This document shows, in pieces, positions 8,945-19,103 of a DNA stretch of 64,000 nucleotides. The DNA comes from Desulfatiglans sp. GTDB lineage: Bacteria > Desulfobacterota > DSM-4660 > Desulfatiglandales > HGW-15. A program made the position numbers and the translations under genes. Under the pieces are notes generated by a model. The model made no database searches and was not told the origin of the DNA. It saw only the letters and a list, made by a program, of their open reading frames with translations. Within the stretch, counting starts at the first letter, position 1. Every line of letters starts with the position of its first letter. The DNA lies in contig JAAZBV010000156.1 in the NCBI GenBank assembly GCA_012513605.1, forward strand, positions 1 through 64,000. The letters run 5' to 3'.

Positions 8945-10765
8945 ATGAGGATTTTCATTAAAAATATATCAATCATATCCGGTTCATCTTCAGTTATCCT
9001 TCGAGCAGTGTCTATATTATTATTTTTAAGTGTGGTTTTTAGATGTAGTTACTGCCTCTGTAAAGAAGAGGCCGCCTATAAGGTTGAGTTCAGAGGAATA
9101 AAGAATAATGACCTCCTGAACCCTGTTCGCGATCTCTCCCAGACCCTTGAGCTATCATCAAGGCCCGCTGGCTCAATAAGCATGCTCAGAAAGAGGGTCA
9201 GGGAAGATATCGATCTGTTTCAAAGGTTCCTCAAGTCAGAGGGTTACTTCAAGGCTGAGATCAGGGAAAGTATAGAGACAAATAAAAGCCCCTGGCTAGT
9301 TGCCTTTGATTTTATTATCAACAGGAGGTTTATACTTGAATCGGCTGATATATCTTTTACCGATGATATCAAGGAGGAAATCAGAAGACCTGATCTCTCC
9401 CAGGCCGGAATTGTATTAAAGCAGCCATACCGCTCAAAGGATATACTTGATGGAGAGAAGAGGCTGCTTCTCCTTTTACAGAAACAGGGGTTTCCCTATC
9501 CTGTTGTGGTAAACAGAGATGTGGTGGCAGACCATGATACCGAGTCTGTCAAGGTCCATTTTTTATTTAACCCCGGACGGAGGGCGCAGTTTGGAAAGAC
9601 ATCATTCAGCGGGCTTATACAAGTTGACCCGGCGTTTCTAATAAAACTGATTCCCTGGAAAGAGGGAGACCAGTATAACCCGGGGCTTCTTACAGCCTAT
9701 TATTCAGAACTGATGAACCTTGGCCTTTTTTCTATAGTGAGGATCATAGAGACAAAGGGTCAATCAGAAGAGACCATGCTGGTAGAGGTTAATGTTGCTG
9801 AGCGTAAGCATAACACTGTAAGCGCAGGGGTGAACTACCATACAGATGAGGGTCCGGGTCTCAAATTTTCATGGGAAAATAGAAACCTGTTCAGGCATGG
9901 TGAAAGGCTGGGGCTGAATGTGACCCTGTCAGACTATCTAACAACAGCAGAAAGTACCTTTAAAAAGCCTTTGTTCCTGAGAAGGGATCAGTCTCTGCGG
10001 TTTTCCATTCAAAAATCCTATGAGGACCCTGATGCATACACCAGTGACAGTTTTTCAGGATCCATCTTTATCGACAGGCAACTGACAGTAAAGCTGGATA
10101 CTGGCCTTGGGCTCACATACAAGTGGTCAGAAATAGATCAGCTTGGTATTGTTAACAGATTTTCCCAGATCTCTCTACCCCTTCACCTGGGTATTGATAC
10201 CAGTGATGACCTGCTTGATCCTGTGAGAGGCAGCAGGTTCTCAGTCAAGATTACACCTTTTTATGAACTCTCTCATGAATCCCTGTTCTTTAATAAAGGG
10301 ATTATTAATTACAGGCATTATCTTAAGATAATGGATGACCCTGTCTCCATACTGGCCGGGAGCGTCACATTTGGAATAATCAAGGGCGCCGGTCATACTG
10401 AGATCCCTGCCACTGAAAGGTTTTATGCTGGTGGAGGCGGATCAGTAAGGGGTTATCCATTTCAGTCTGTAGGCCCTATATCAGGCACAACGCCGCTTGG
10501 AGGAAAATCCTTGCTGGAAATGTCGCTTGAATCAAGGTGGAGGATCACAAAAAATATGGGGCTTGTCCTGTTTCTGGATGGTGGCAGTGCCTTTACTGAA
10601 AGGCCCTTTGGCAGAGGCGAAGATATCAGGTGGGGAACAGGCATGGGTTTCAGATACTTCACACCCATTGGCCCCTTAAGGCTCGATATCGGGATCCCCC
10701 TTGATAAAAGGGAGGGTATTGATAACTCCTTTCAGATCTATATCAGTTTAGGACAGGCGTTTTAA
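8945..10765 (+). CDS. tamA: Outer-membrane assembly protein TamA (Omp85 family)
   Basis: A 606-aa Omp85 protein. After an N-terminal signal region (about 1-40), POTRA-type repeats fill about 45-290; a 16-strand barrel follows (about 300-606). The barrel has the hallmark VRGYPFQSVGP (near 498) and ends in an aromatic residue (GQAF), the outer-membrane insertion signal. The large inner-membrane partner TamB follows after 9 bases, which marks it as TamA and not BamA. TamA-TamB helps insert certain outer-membrane proteins and is also linked to phospholipid transport. The first ATG is used; the signal sequence is long, so a later start is possible. Confidence 0.92.
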   Translation: MRIFIKNISIISGSSSVILRAVSILLFLSVVFRCSYCLCKEEAAYKVEFRGIKNNDLLNPVRDLSQTLELSSRPAGSISMLRKRVREDIDLFQRFLKSEGYFKAEIRESIETNKSPWLVAFDFIINRRFILESADISFTDDIKEEIRRPDLSQAGIVLKQPYRSKDILDGEKRLLLLLQKQGFPYPVVVNRDVVADHDTESVKVHFLFNPGRRAQFGKTSFSGLIQVDPAFLIKLIPWKEGDQYNPGLLTAYYSELMNLGLFSIVRIIETKGQSEETMLVEVNVAERKHNTVSAGVNYHTDEGPGLKFSWENRNLFRHGERLGLNVTLSDYLTTAESTFKKPLFLRRDQSLRFSIQKSYEDPDAYTSDSFSGSIFIDRQLTVKLDTGLGLTYKWSEIDQLGIVNRFSQISLPLHLGIDTSDDLLDPVRGSRFSVKITPFYELSHESLFFNKGIINYRHYLKIMDDPVSILAGSVTFGIIKGAGHTEIPATERFYAGGGGSVRGYPFQSVGPISGTTPLGGKSLLEMSLESRWRITKNMGLVLFLDGGSAFTERPFGRGEDIRWGTGMGFRYFTPIGPLRLDIGIPLDKREGIDNSFQIYISLGQAF

Positions 10766-10774
10766 CAGGGTGTT

Positions 10775-13700
10775 ATGAATATGAAGATATCAGTGGTATG
10801 CAGAATGGTCAGGAAGGGTGCAGGGTATATGGCGCTGATTATCTCTGTGCCTGTTCTGGGATGCATACTTCTTTTCACCATGATGCAGACCAACTATATC
10901 AAAGGGGTTTCTGTTAATCTGCTCAACAGCCATATCCTTGCAAAACAGGGTATCACGCTTGAGGCAGGCAAAATAAAAGGGGTATTGCCCTTCAACTTTG
11001 TTATCAGCGAGCTTGGTATTCATGACATGGAAGGCAGGTGGATGAAACTCAGCGGGTGTTCCGTACATATACTCCCAACTAAACTTCTTGCTGGTCGCCT
11101 TTACATTAAAAAGATAAATGTTGATAAGGCTGTTGTAGAACGGTTGCCTCACAGGGATAAAGTGAGAGGTAAAGAGATGCCGGAGGGTTTTACAATACCT
11201 TCATTTCCTTCATGGTTAACTGTCGAGGATATTCAGTCGCCTCATATTGATCTTGATGAAACCATTCTGGGCCAAGCTTCCCGATACTCTCTTTCAGGCG
11301 GTATTACAGGTACAGGTTTAAGAGAAGTCACAGCCTTTAATCTTGTATTAACCGGCACCAAAGGTCATGCCGGGTCTCTCGTATTTTCTTCCCTGATCAA
11401 CAGCAATACTAAAGATTTCGAAATAAGGCTTTTAGCAAGGGACCCTGGCAGGGGCCTGCTTTACTCTCTTACAGGCGCAGGCATTGATTTCAACCTTGAT
11501 TTCGAGGGAAAGGGGACCAATTCAGGCTTCAGCGGCAGGCTCAATGCATCAGGCAGTGATGCAGGAGAAATAACCTCTGACATAGAGGTGGAAGGAAAGA
11601 AGTATTACCGGTTTATTATCTCAGCGGAGTTAAAACCTGTTGATACCCTTTTAAGGGATCTGAATATATGTATAGCTTCCCCTGTCAATTTCAGGATAGA
11701 TGCAGACCTGACAAACAAGAAGGAGATACTCTTCAATACTTTTGAAATAAGAACAGGGGAGATGGTCTCAGGTTACGAAGGCATATTTAAGCCTGATGGT
11801 CTTTCTATTGAAGGGGATTTTCATCTGGATATCAGAGACACAAAATGTCTTGAACATTATATGAAGGGATACACAGCCGATGGATTAAAGGTGGAAGGCA
11901 GCTTAAAAGGTAAACTACTCCGGCCCGATATTGATCTGACTTATCGCATTGCTGAACTTGTGAATGAAGAGGCGAAACTCCATGATATAAGCGGGAGTGG
12001 AGAGGTAAGGTTTATGGATGAAATAAACCATGCATCTCAAATAGCTTTGTCAGGTAGCGGTTCCATTGGTGAGATACTGATTATTTCGGGAGATAAAAAA
12101 TACCATGATAAAAATATCTCATACGGATTCAACCTGTTGAACAGGGCGGGCATTGGACTGGAAGCAGAAATGGTTAAGGTTGAATCAAAAAATATTATGC
12201 TGCTTGTATCAGGAGAGATGGATTTTCTGAATAATAATCTGAATCTTAACGGGAGACTCAGCTTGCATGACCTTGATACACTCTCAAGGCACATAAATGA
12301 GAAGATCACGGGCTCTGGTGAAATAATATTTACGCTCCAGAGAGATAATAATATTTTTTCAGCCACTGTGGATGCTGATATTAACCGGCCTTCATATAAA
12401 GGCGCCGGGGCAGACAGGGTCTCTTTCGGGTTCAACGGAAGATTCAATGATCATAAAGGCGATGGGAGAATATCAGCACAGGTGCAAAGGGGAGAACACA
12501 TTCTGAATATTATGTCTGGTCTTGCTCTCTCTGACAGGGATATATTATTTGAGAAGATTAACATATCCGGTATGGAGACCAGGATTAATGGAAACATAAA
12601 CTACAGCAGGGTAAAACATTTTTTAAACGGCATTATTTGTATTTCATCTGATGATCTCTCGGGCATAACCTCTCTGTCAGGCTACAACATAACCGGTACA
12701 GCATCAGGGGAGCTTCTCTTCACTGAAGAAAAGGAGGGCCAGAGAGTGGGTTTCCAGTTCACTGCAAGGGATGTGGAGTATAAAGAGAACCTTGTAGAGG
12801 GCATAGATATAACAGGCCATGTGTCTGATATCTCCGGCTCTCAAAATTTCAGGCTGGAGACATCTCTCAGGGGTTATACTTTCAAGGAGGCTGAGCTTGA
12901 AACAATAGAGATAATTGCCACCGGCAAAAAAGAGAACGCCCGGATCCTCATCAATGGCAGGGCTAACGCCCCCATTGAAACCCTCTTTGAGGCAGAAGCA
13001 GCGGTTGCTGATAAGAACGGGAAAAAAGAGGCGGGGCTTACCCATTTTATGATCTCATTCGGTGAGACCCGTATAGCAATTATGGAACCTTTAATTCTGC
13101 GCTATTCGGATGATAAGACGCTGATAAGGGGGATCAATATTGGTGTTGATACAGGAAAGATCACAGGGGCTATGGATTATTCCACGGGCGGGATGCATGG
13201 AGATCTCCATATCGAAAAGATACCTCTTTCCCTCCTCTCCCTTGCGGGTATAAATGAGCTTGAAGGTGCGATGGATGGAAAAATCAGTATTAGCGGTACA
13301 CCTAAAATGCCTGATATATCAGGCAGCATGGATATCAGAGGGGCCAGAGTTAAGGGGATAAAAAACAGCAGTATTCCCCCTGTTGATATCAGCGCCTCCT
13401 TTCTAGTAAATAAGGAGTCCCTGTCAGGAGAGTTCAGCCTTTTTGGAATATCAGGCACCAGTATCAGGGGCATGATGATGGTCCCATGCAGTTTCTCCAT
13501 CCATCCCTTCACGTTTGATGCTGATGATAATGCCCCGCTGACAGGAGGCCTTAAAGGGGAGTTTGACCTTGCAGCCATTACATCTTTGTTTGATATCCAT
13601 GGTCAGACGCTCAAAGGGAGGCTTCTTGCCGATTTTGACATAAACGGGCTCTACACCTCTCCGCTTATAACAGGTCGGGCGACCTTTTCTGAGGGGGGCT

Positions 13701-14824
13701 ATGAGAACACAGGCTTGGGTATTATCCTTAATGATATCAGTGCCGATATATCTGCGGAGGGGGGCGATATTTTTGTTCATCACATTTCAGCTGATGACGG
13801 ATCAAAAGGAAAAGTAACAGGAAGCGGCCAGATCAGTTTTGATACCATGAAGAGCTTCAGGTATAACCTCTCCATCTCTCTTAAAGAGATGCAGTATACA
13901 GGCCATGATATGCTGAGTTTTACTATAGGTGGGGATACAGAGATATCAGGGAGGGCAGGTGAACACAATATCATGGGCAGGTTCAGCATTGAAAAGGCCG
14001 ATATACAGATCCCTGAAAAGCTACGTTACGAGATCACCGATATTGAAATAAAGGAGATCAATGTAACGAACGGGCTGGTTACTGAAAAGGTCGCTGAGCG
14101 ACCTGAAAAAAGCAGCCTAAACTTCAATGTAAGGGTTTCGAGCAGTGGAAGGGTCTATATATACGGAAGGGGGCTTGAATCAGAATGGAGGGGAGATATT
14201 AAACTGGAAGGCAGTGCGGACACCCCTCTTTTACTCGGAAATCTTACCCTTATAAGGGGGAATTATAACTTTCTTTCAAGACCTTTTATACTTACCCTTG
14301 GATCGGTCAGTTTTACAGGGAAATCGCCCCCTGAACCCTATTTTGAGGTCACTGGAAGGGCTGTTAACAATAATATCTCTGCCTATGTAAACCTCAGGGG
14401 GAATATTAAATCCCCTGTTTTCACACTCTATTCAGAACCTGCCCTGCCGCAGGATGAAATCATGGCAAGGATACTTTTTGACAGGGAGATATCACAGATT
14501 ACTCCCATACAGGCTCTACAGCTTGCAGGGGCAATAAATGAGATGATGGGTAGAAGGGGTTTTGACCCTCTGGCCTATACCAGAAATCTAATAGGAGTGG
14601 ACTGGCTGCAGGTAAAACAGTCAGGGGAAAGCCCCGGTGAATCTGCATTAAGTGCGGGAAAATACCTCGGGGATAGTATTTATGTAGAAGTTGAGAAGGG
14701 TATAAGCGCTGAAAGTGGTAAGGTCTCGGTTAAATGGGAGCTTACACCAAGAATAACTGTTGATACCAGTGTGGGAGAAAATGCTGACACGGAAATGGGT
14801 ATTAATTTTAAACTTGATTACTGA
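10775..14824 (+). CDS. tamB: Translocation and assembly module protein TamB
   Basis: A 1349-aa periplasm-spanning protein. One membrane segment (about residues 15-37) is followed by a very long run of beta-rich repeats rich in Gly, Ser and Ile, and then the C-terminal TamB (DUF490) domain, recognised by GNLTLIRGNYNFLSRPF, SPPEPYFEV and LPQDEIMARILF. It is slightly longer than E. coli TamB (1259 aa). It forms a bridge from the inner membrane to TamA, 9 bases upstream, and is AsmA-like in fold. The protein ends in a phenylalanine-poor beta strand (GINFKLDY), as in the family. Confidence 0.93.
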   Translation: MNMKISVVCRMVRKGAGYMALIISVPVLGCILLFTMMQTNYIKGVSVNLLNSHILAKQGITLEAGKIKGVLPFNFVISELGIHDMEGRWMKLSGCSVHILPTKLLAGRLYIKKINVDKAVVERLPHRDKVRGKEMPEGFTIPSFPSWLTVEDIQSPHIDLDETILGQASRYSLSGGITGTGLREVTAFNLVLTGTKGHAGSLVFSSLINSNTKDFEIRLLARDPGRGLLYSLTGAGIDFNLDFEGKGTNSGFSGRLNASGSDAGEITSDIEVEGKKYYRFIISAELKPVDTLLRDLNICIASPVNFRIDADLTNKKEILFNTFEIRTGEMVSGYEGIFKPDGLSIEGDFHLDIRDTKCLEHYMKGYTADGLKVEGSLKGKLLRPDIDLTYRIAELVNEEAKLHDISGSGEVRFMDEINHASQIALSGSGSIGEILIISGDKKYHDKNISYGFNLLNRAGIGLEAEMVKVESKNIMLLVSGEMDFLNNNLNLNGRLSLHDLDTLSRHINEKITGSGEIIFTLQRDNNIFSATVDADINRPSYKGAGADRVSFGFNGRFNDHKGDGRISAQVQRGEHILNIMSGLALSDRDILFEKINISGMETRINGNINYSRVKHFLNGIICISSDDLSGITSLSGYNITGTASGELLFTEEKEGQRVGFQFTARDVEYKENLVEGIDITGHVSDISGSQNFRLETSLRGYTFKEAELETIEIIATGKKENARILINGRANAPIETLFEAEAAVADKNGKKEAGLTHFMISFGETRIAIMEPLILRYSDDKTLIRGINIGVDTGKITGAMDYSTGGMHGDLHIEKIPLSLLSLAGINELEGAMDGKISISGTPKMPDISGSMDIRGARVKGIKNSSIPPVDISASFLVNKESLSGEFSLFGISGTSIRGMMMVPCSFSIHPFTFDADDNAPLTGGLKGEFDLAAITSLFDIHGQTLKGRLLADFDINGLYTSPLITGRATFSEGGYENTGLGIILNDISADISAEGGDIFVHHISADDGSKGKVTGSGQISFDTMKSFRYNLSISLKEMQYTGHDMLSFTIGGDTEISGRAGEHNIMGRFSIEKADIQIPEKLRYEITDIEIKEINVTNGLVTEKVAERPEKSSLNFNVRVSSSGRVYIYGRGLESEWRGDIKLEGSADTPLLLGNLTLIRGNYNFLSRPFILTLGSVSFTGKSPPEPYFEVTGRAVNNNISAYVNLRGNIKSPVFTLYSEPALPQDEIMARILFDREISQITPIQALQLAGAINEMMGRRGFDPLAYTRNLIGVDWLQVKQSGESPGESALSAGKYLGDSIYVEVEKGISAESGKVSVKWELTPRITVDTSVGENADTEMGINFKLDY

Positions 14825-14915
14825 GATATTATAAATTTTTATTAAGCGAAATCTGTTGACGGGCATATTTTTATTCATTAAGTTTCCACTGAATTTTTTT
14901 AACAAGACGTAAACC

Positions 14916-15473
14916 ATGGCTCAGAATTCCCGGATTGCCTATTTGAAAAGGCAGTTAAAATATTTATACCTCAGGTTATTACACTTAAAGGGTGAACCCC
15001 ACGAGCTTGCTCTTGGTATGGCTATTGGTGTATTTGCCGGTATGATGCCGATACTTCCCTTTCAGATTGCCCTCGCAGTGGCGCTTGCTCTTTGTTTCAA
15101 GGCCAGTAAAATAACTGCTGCCATTGGGACATGGGTAAGTAACCCCCTGAACTGGTATTTTATCTATTTTTATGATTATAAACTTGGGGCATATCTGCTT
15201 GGCCTTGAAGGAGGGCATGAAGTCATAAAAACGATCATGGCTGCAATAAACCGGCATGATGAAATAGAAGTCATCTGGAATACCCTTTTTTCATCAGGGG
15301 CTGCCATTGTTACTGCCCTTCTTATCGGGGGGATTATATTCGGCGCTATAGCAGCTCTCCTCACTTATCCTGTGTTTTTATGGCTCTTCCGGAAGATAAG
15401 GGAATGGCGGCAAAAGAGAAAAGAAAAAAAGGGCACAAGGACATACCAGAAGTTCAAAAGGAGGCAGAAATAA
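14916..15473 (+). CDS. DUF2062 family membrane protein
   Basis: A 185-aa inner-membrane protein with the DUF2062 pattern: a basic N-terminal helix, GMAIGVFAGMMPILPFQ (near 30-46), then TWVSNPLNWYFIYFYDY (near 71-87). It has about three membrane segments and a strongly basic C-terminal tail (from about 157). The function is unknown. It lies 91 bases after tamB in the same direction and may be in the same transcript. Confidence 0.87.
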   Translation: MAQNSRIAYLKRQLKYLYLRLLHLKGEPHELALGMAIGVFAGMMPILPFQIALAVALALCFKASKITAAIGTWVSNPLNWYFIYFYDYKLGAYLLGLEGGHEVIKTIMAAINRHDEIEVIWNTLFSSGAAIVTALLIGGIIFGAIAALLTYPVFLWLFRKIREWRQKRKEKKGTRTYQKFKRRQK

Positions 15474-15582
15474 TCGGGTGACTGTTTATTCTTTGCACAA
15501 AATGTTTTAAATAAACAAGGAGTTGAATCATCCTTTAGCATGTAATATAGTCTCTTCAGTTTTTTCTACAGGAGGTTTTCCT

Positions 15583-17322
15583 ATGAATATACTCTGGCTT
15601 CTTTTAGGTGCATTGTTTTTTGTGGTATTGGGGTACAGGTTTTATTCCGGTCGCATAGCTCGAATACTTGGTGAAGATAAACAGAGGGTTACCCCTGCAT
15701 GCGAATTTAATGATGGTATTGACTACTGCCCGACCAGGGGGCAGGTTGTATTTGCCCACCATTTTGCATCCATTGCCGGTGCAGGGCCTATTATAGGGCC
15801 GACCATGGCGATAATGTATGGCACTATGCCGGTCTGGTTGTGGGTGGTTATAGGCGGCATATTTTTCGGTGCGGTTCATGATTATGTAACCCTTTTTGTA
15901 TCTATTAGGGAACGCGGCAGATCAATAGCAGAGATCGCCCGTAAATCACTTGGTGACTTTGGGTTCGGCTTGATGATTGTCTTTACCATTGTAATGATAC
16001 TTCTGGTAACCTCTGCATTTCTGGTGGCATCGGCAACCTCACTTACCTCACTTGTCTCCCTTGAACAGATGAGACTCGCCTCTGATCAGGCAATATTGAA
16101 GACTGTTGTAAGGGATGGAGTAACCTTTGGCAGAATCGGCGGGATCGCATCAACATCGGTTATTTTCATAACAGTGCTGGCGCCAATAATAGGGTTTATG
16201 AATTACAGAAAGAATATATCCCTTGCGATAACTGTTCCACTTGCCATTTTTATATGTTTATTATCTATTGTGATCGGCCTCTGGGCCCCTGTATCACTTG
16301 ATGTCAACACATGGATGATCGTGCTGAGCCTCTACACCCTGGTTGCTGCCGGGGTGCCTGTATGGATACTGCTTCAGCCAAGGGATTTTACCAATGTGTT
16401 TATACTGTACGGGGGGCTTATCTTGCTTATAGCCGGGACAATAGGGGCAAGCATACACGGGGTTACCACCACTGCCCCTGCATTCAATATTGCAGGTGGA
16501 GCCTCTGCTCCCTCTTTAGGGCTTATATGGCCCTTTCTGTTTATAACAGTTGCATGTGGTGCTATATCCGGTTTTCATGCACTTGTTGCAGGTGGGACTG
16601 TCTCAAAACAGGTCACATGCGAGCCTCATGCGCGTATTATCGGGTATGGAGGCATGCTCCTTGAGACAATGCTTGCTGTTGGCGTGATTATCGCCCTTTC
16701 TGTGGGAATCCCCTTTGATGACTATGCCAGGATTGTTCACCCGGAAGCTGGCAGCTCCAACCCAATCCTGGCTTTTGCTCTTGCGATGAGCGGATTGATG
16801 TATAAAGGGCTTGATATACCTATGATCTACGGAACAGTCTTCGGAATACTCATGGTGGAGGGTTTTGTTGCAACCACACTTGATACTGCGGTGCGTATAA
16901 ACCGCTATCTATTTGAAGAGCTCTGGTCAATACTGTTTAAAAATCCTCCGTTATGGATAAGGTCATATCTTTTTAATTCTTCATTATCTGTTGTCCTGAT
17001 GCTTATCCTTGCATTTACCAATGCATTCAGCGCCATCTGGCCAATTTTCGGTACTGCCAACCAGCTTCTGGCAGCCCTTACGCTTATAACACTGGCCGCA
17101 TGGCTTGCTGCAAACAGGAAGAAGGCCGGATTTTTGCTTCTTCCTGCGTTTTTCATGATTGTTACAACCATTTTTGCGCTTATCTTCCTTGCTGAGCGGT
17201 ATTTTTCTAAAGGAAATTATATCCTGCTATCCGCAGATATCATTATGATACTGCTCACAATCGGCCTGATAGTGGTGGCAGTTAAGACATTTATAAAGCA
17301 GCATAAAGAAAAGATATCCTGA
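15583..17322 (+). CDS. cstA: Carbon starvation protein CstA family transporter
   Basis: A 579-aa integral membrane protein with about 15-16 hydrophobic segments. CstA family markers are RVTPACEFNDGIDYCPT, FAHHFASIAGAGPIIGP and ISGFHALVAGGTVSKQ. Members import peptides or pyruvate. It is shorter than E. coli CstA (701 aa), as in many anaerobes. The start is ATG 15583, with AGGAGG (15570-15575) 7 bases upstream; the in-frame TTG at 15523 has no such site. A good terminator follows at 17335. No LytS/LytT-type regulator is adjacent. Confidence 0.92.
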   Translation: MNILWLLLGALFFVVLGYRFYSGRIARILGEDKQRVTPACEFNDGIDYCPTRGQVVFAHHFASIAGAGPIIGPTMAIMYGTMPVWLWVVIGGIFFGAVHDYVTLFVSIRERGRSIAEIARKSLGDFGFGLMIVFTIVMILLVTSAFLVASATSLTSLVSLEQMRLASDQAILKTVVRDGVTFGRIGGIASTSVIFITVLAPIIGFMNYRKNISLAITVPLAIFICLLSIVIGLWAPVSLDVNTWMIVLSLYTLVAAGVPVWILLQPRDFTNVFILYGGLILLIAGTIGASIHGVTTTAPAFNIAGGASAPSLGLIWPFLFITVACGAISGFHALVAGGTVSKQVTCEPHARIIGYGGMLLETMLAVGVIIALSVGIPFDDYARIVHPEAGSSNPILAFALAMSGLMYKGLDIPMIYGTVFGILMVEGFVATTLDTAVRINRYLFEELWSILFKNPPLWIRSYLFNSSLSVVLMLILAFTNAFSAIWPIFGTANQLLAALTLITLAAWLAANRKKAGFLLLPAFFMIVTTIFALIFLAERYFSKGNYILLSADIIMILLTIGLIVVAVKTFIKQHKEKIS

Positions 17323-17334
17323 ACCTCATACCTT

Positions 17335-17376
17335 TAAAGGCCCCTGACCATTTGTGTTGATCAGGGGCTTTTAAAA
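17335..17376 (+). terminator. Rho-independent terminator after cstA
   Basis: The stem is AAGGCCCCTGA / TCAGGGGCTTTT with one mismatch, a loop of about 12 nt and a short T run. It starts 13 bases after the cstA stop. Confidence 0.75.
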
Positions 17377-17584
17377 AACGATTCATTTCAATAAGTCTTA
17401 TGATTCAACATACCTTGACTTTCTCCTCAATTCTGATAGCATTGCACAGACAATTAGCCCTGTTGTTGAGGTCAGTATCTCTGGTTTGATAGGCTTATCA
17501 GCCTATAATAGGCAGAATAAGGGCTGAGACTGACCGATTTAGGTTTATGGGTGTTTTAAAGACATTTAATCGAGGTTTTGCAAA

Positions 17585-18946
17585 ATGAAAATTAAATCAG
17601 CTTTTTTCTCATTGGTAGTTATCGCAATCTTATCTCTTGTTGCGATTTCAGGATCATCTGGTACAGAAGGAAACAAACGGATTGTATTGGCTTATAGCAA
17701 CAATGTGGAGGGGTATCTTGAACCGTGCGGGTGAGCTGATACCGGTGAGATGCTCGGTGGGCTCTATAAAAAAACAACATATCTTAATGAATACAGGAAA
17801 ACCGAAAAAAATCTTGTCGTTGTAGATTCCGGTGACCTGCTTAATGAACATGTACAGATTAAAGAATCGTTTGTGGCTACTGCAAAACTCAAGGCAGAAT
17901 TAATCACCAAGGTTTATAAGGAAATTGGCATTGATGCAATCAATGTAGGTGAACTTGAGCTGGCCCTTGGCCTGGATTTCATCAAGGATATTGAAAAAAG
18001 GTATGATGTGCCATTTGTTTCAGCCAATATAGTAAATGATAAAAAGGAGCTGGTGTTCAAGCCATATGTGATCAGGAATATTAATAATATCAAGATAGGC
18101 ATAATCGGCCTTATGGGTACCACCCCTGATGTTGTAAAACCATTTGAGGAGATAGTCGGATCTACCTTGTCTGTTCTTGACCCCATAGAAACCGTAACAG
18201 CAATGGTAGCTGAACTCAAGGATAAGGTGGACTTTGTTATTGTCCTCACACATCAGCATATGGGACGCAACTGGATAATTGCCAGAAAGATAAACGGCAT
18301 TGATGTGATTGTGGGCGGTCACCACAAACAGAAACTGGAAACCCCCTATGAGGCCAATAATACCTATATAGTCCAGACAGGTGAGAAGGGACAGCATCAG
18401 GGCATGCTTGTTATCGAAAAGGCTGCTGACGGCACAAAGACGGCCACAAATACCCTTGTCCCCTATGGTGACAAGATAGCTGATGATCTAAAGGTCAAAA
18501 CCATGATCGATGATTTCAACAAAGAGGTTAACAAGCTTTATACAACTGCTTCCGGGACCACAGCGAAAGAGGAGACAGTAATACTGAGATCAGCCTCATG
18601 TGGCGAGTGCCACAGTGATGCCTATGAAATCTGGCAGAAGAGCGATCATGCAAAGGCATTCCAGACCCTTATCAATAAAGAGCGACAATTCAACCCTGAC
18701 TGCCTTGTATGTCATACAACCCGTTTTGAGGAGGCAAATGGTTTCACCATGAAGGCACAGGAAAAGGAGCTGCGAAATGTCCAGTGTGAATCATGTCATG
18801 GCGACGCCTCTGCCCATTTGGAAGATCCAGGTTCTGTGCCTCAGATGGACCCTGGAGTAAAGACCTGCCTGAAATGCCATACTGAACACAGGTGCCCGGA
18901 TTTTGAGAAGGAATATCAAAAGGAATGGGAGCAGATTAAACACTAG
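17585..18946 (+). CDS. Predicted selenoprotein: 5'-nucleotidase-like domain with four c-type hemes
   Basis: A reading frame of 453 residues opens at ATG 17585 (signal peptide about 1-25) and contains one in-frame TGA at codon 50 (17732-17734), then stays open to TAG at 18944. The TGA falls in the motif EPCG-x-ADTGEMLGGL; related proteins have EPCGC followed by GGLARR, so the stop stands where Cys is normal. The N-terminal half is a UshA/5'-nucleotidase-like metallophosphoesterase fold (VVVDSGDLLN, NVGELELALG, VLTHQHMG, VGGHHKQK), though the first D-x-H metal motif is degenerate (NNVEG). The C-terminal part has CGECH, CLVCH, CESCH and CLKCH, four heme sites like cytochrome c554. The protein is probably periplasmic and redox-active. 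Without the TGA reading, the C-terminal part would start at ATG 17750 and lose its export signal. Confidence 0.85.
17732..17764 (+). promoter_or_regulatory. Candidate bacterial SECIS hairpin at the in-frame TGA
   Basis: The outer stem GAGC (17733-17736, including GA of the TGA) pairs with GCTC (17761-17764). The inner stem TACCGG (17740-17745) pairs with TCGGTG (17754-17759, with G-U pairs). The apical loop is TGAGATGC, with guanines. Starting at the UGA itself and ending about 30 nt downstream is the layout known for SelB-dependent selenocysteine insertion in bacteria. Confidence 0.65.
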
Positions 18947-18981
18947 AATCTGGCTAAAGCCATTTATGTCTGTGTAATCAA

Positions 18982-19016
18982 AGAAACCCTGTTCAATGGA
19001 CAGGGTTTCTTTTTAT
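18982..19016 (+). terminator. Rho-independent terminator after the selenoprotein gene
   Basis: The perfect 11-bp stem AGAAACCCTGT / ACAGGGTTTCT has a 7-nt loop and is followed by a T run, 35 bases after the stop codon. Confidence 0.85.
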
Positions 19017-19103
19017 AACCCGATTATTTATCTTCTTATTTTCAGATATTGTTTAGCCTTTACCAATAACCATTCACAATTCACCATTTACCGCAAACTT
19101 TTT

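Noticed and set aside
13177-13783. Overlapping minus-strand frames inside tamB
   Set aside because: They are antisense shadows of repeat-rich tamB, without start sites or recognisable domains.
17750-18946. Shorter gene starting at ATG 17750 with an upstream pseudogene piece
   Set aside because: The upstream frame holds the signal peptide and the EPCG motif in the same frame as the rest. A c-type cytochrome needs export, and the TGA falls on a conserved Cys column, so a selenocysteine reading explains the facts better.
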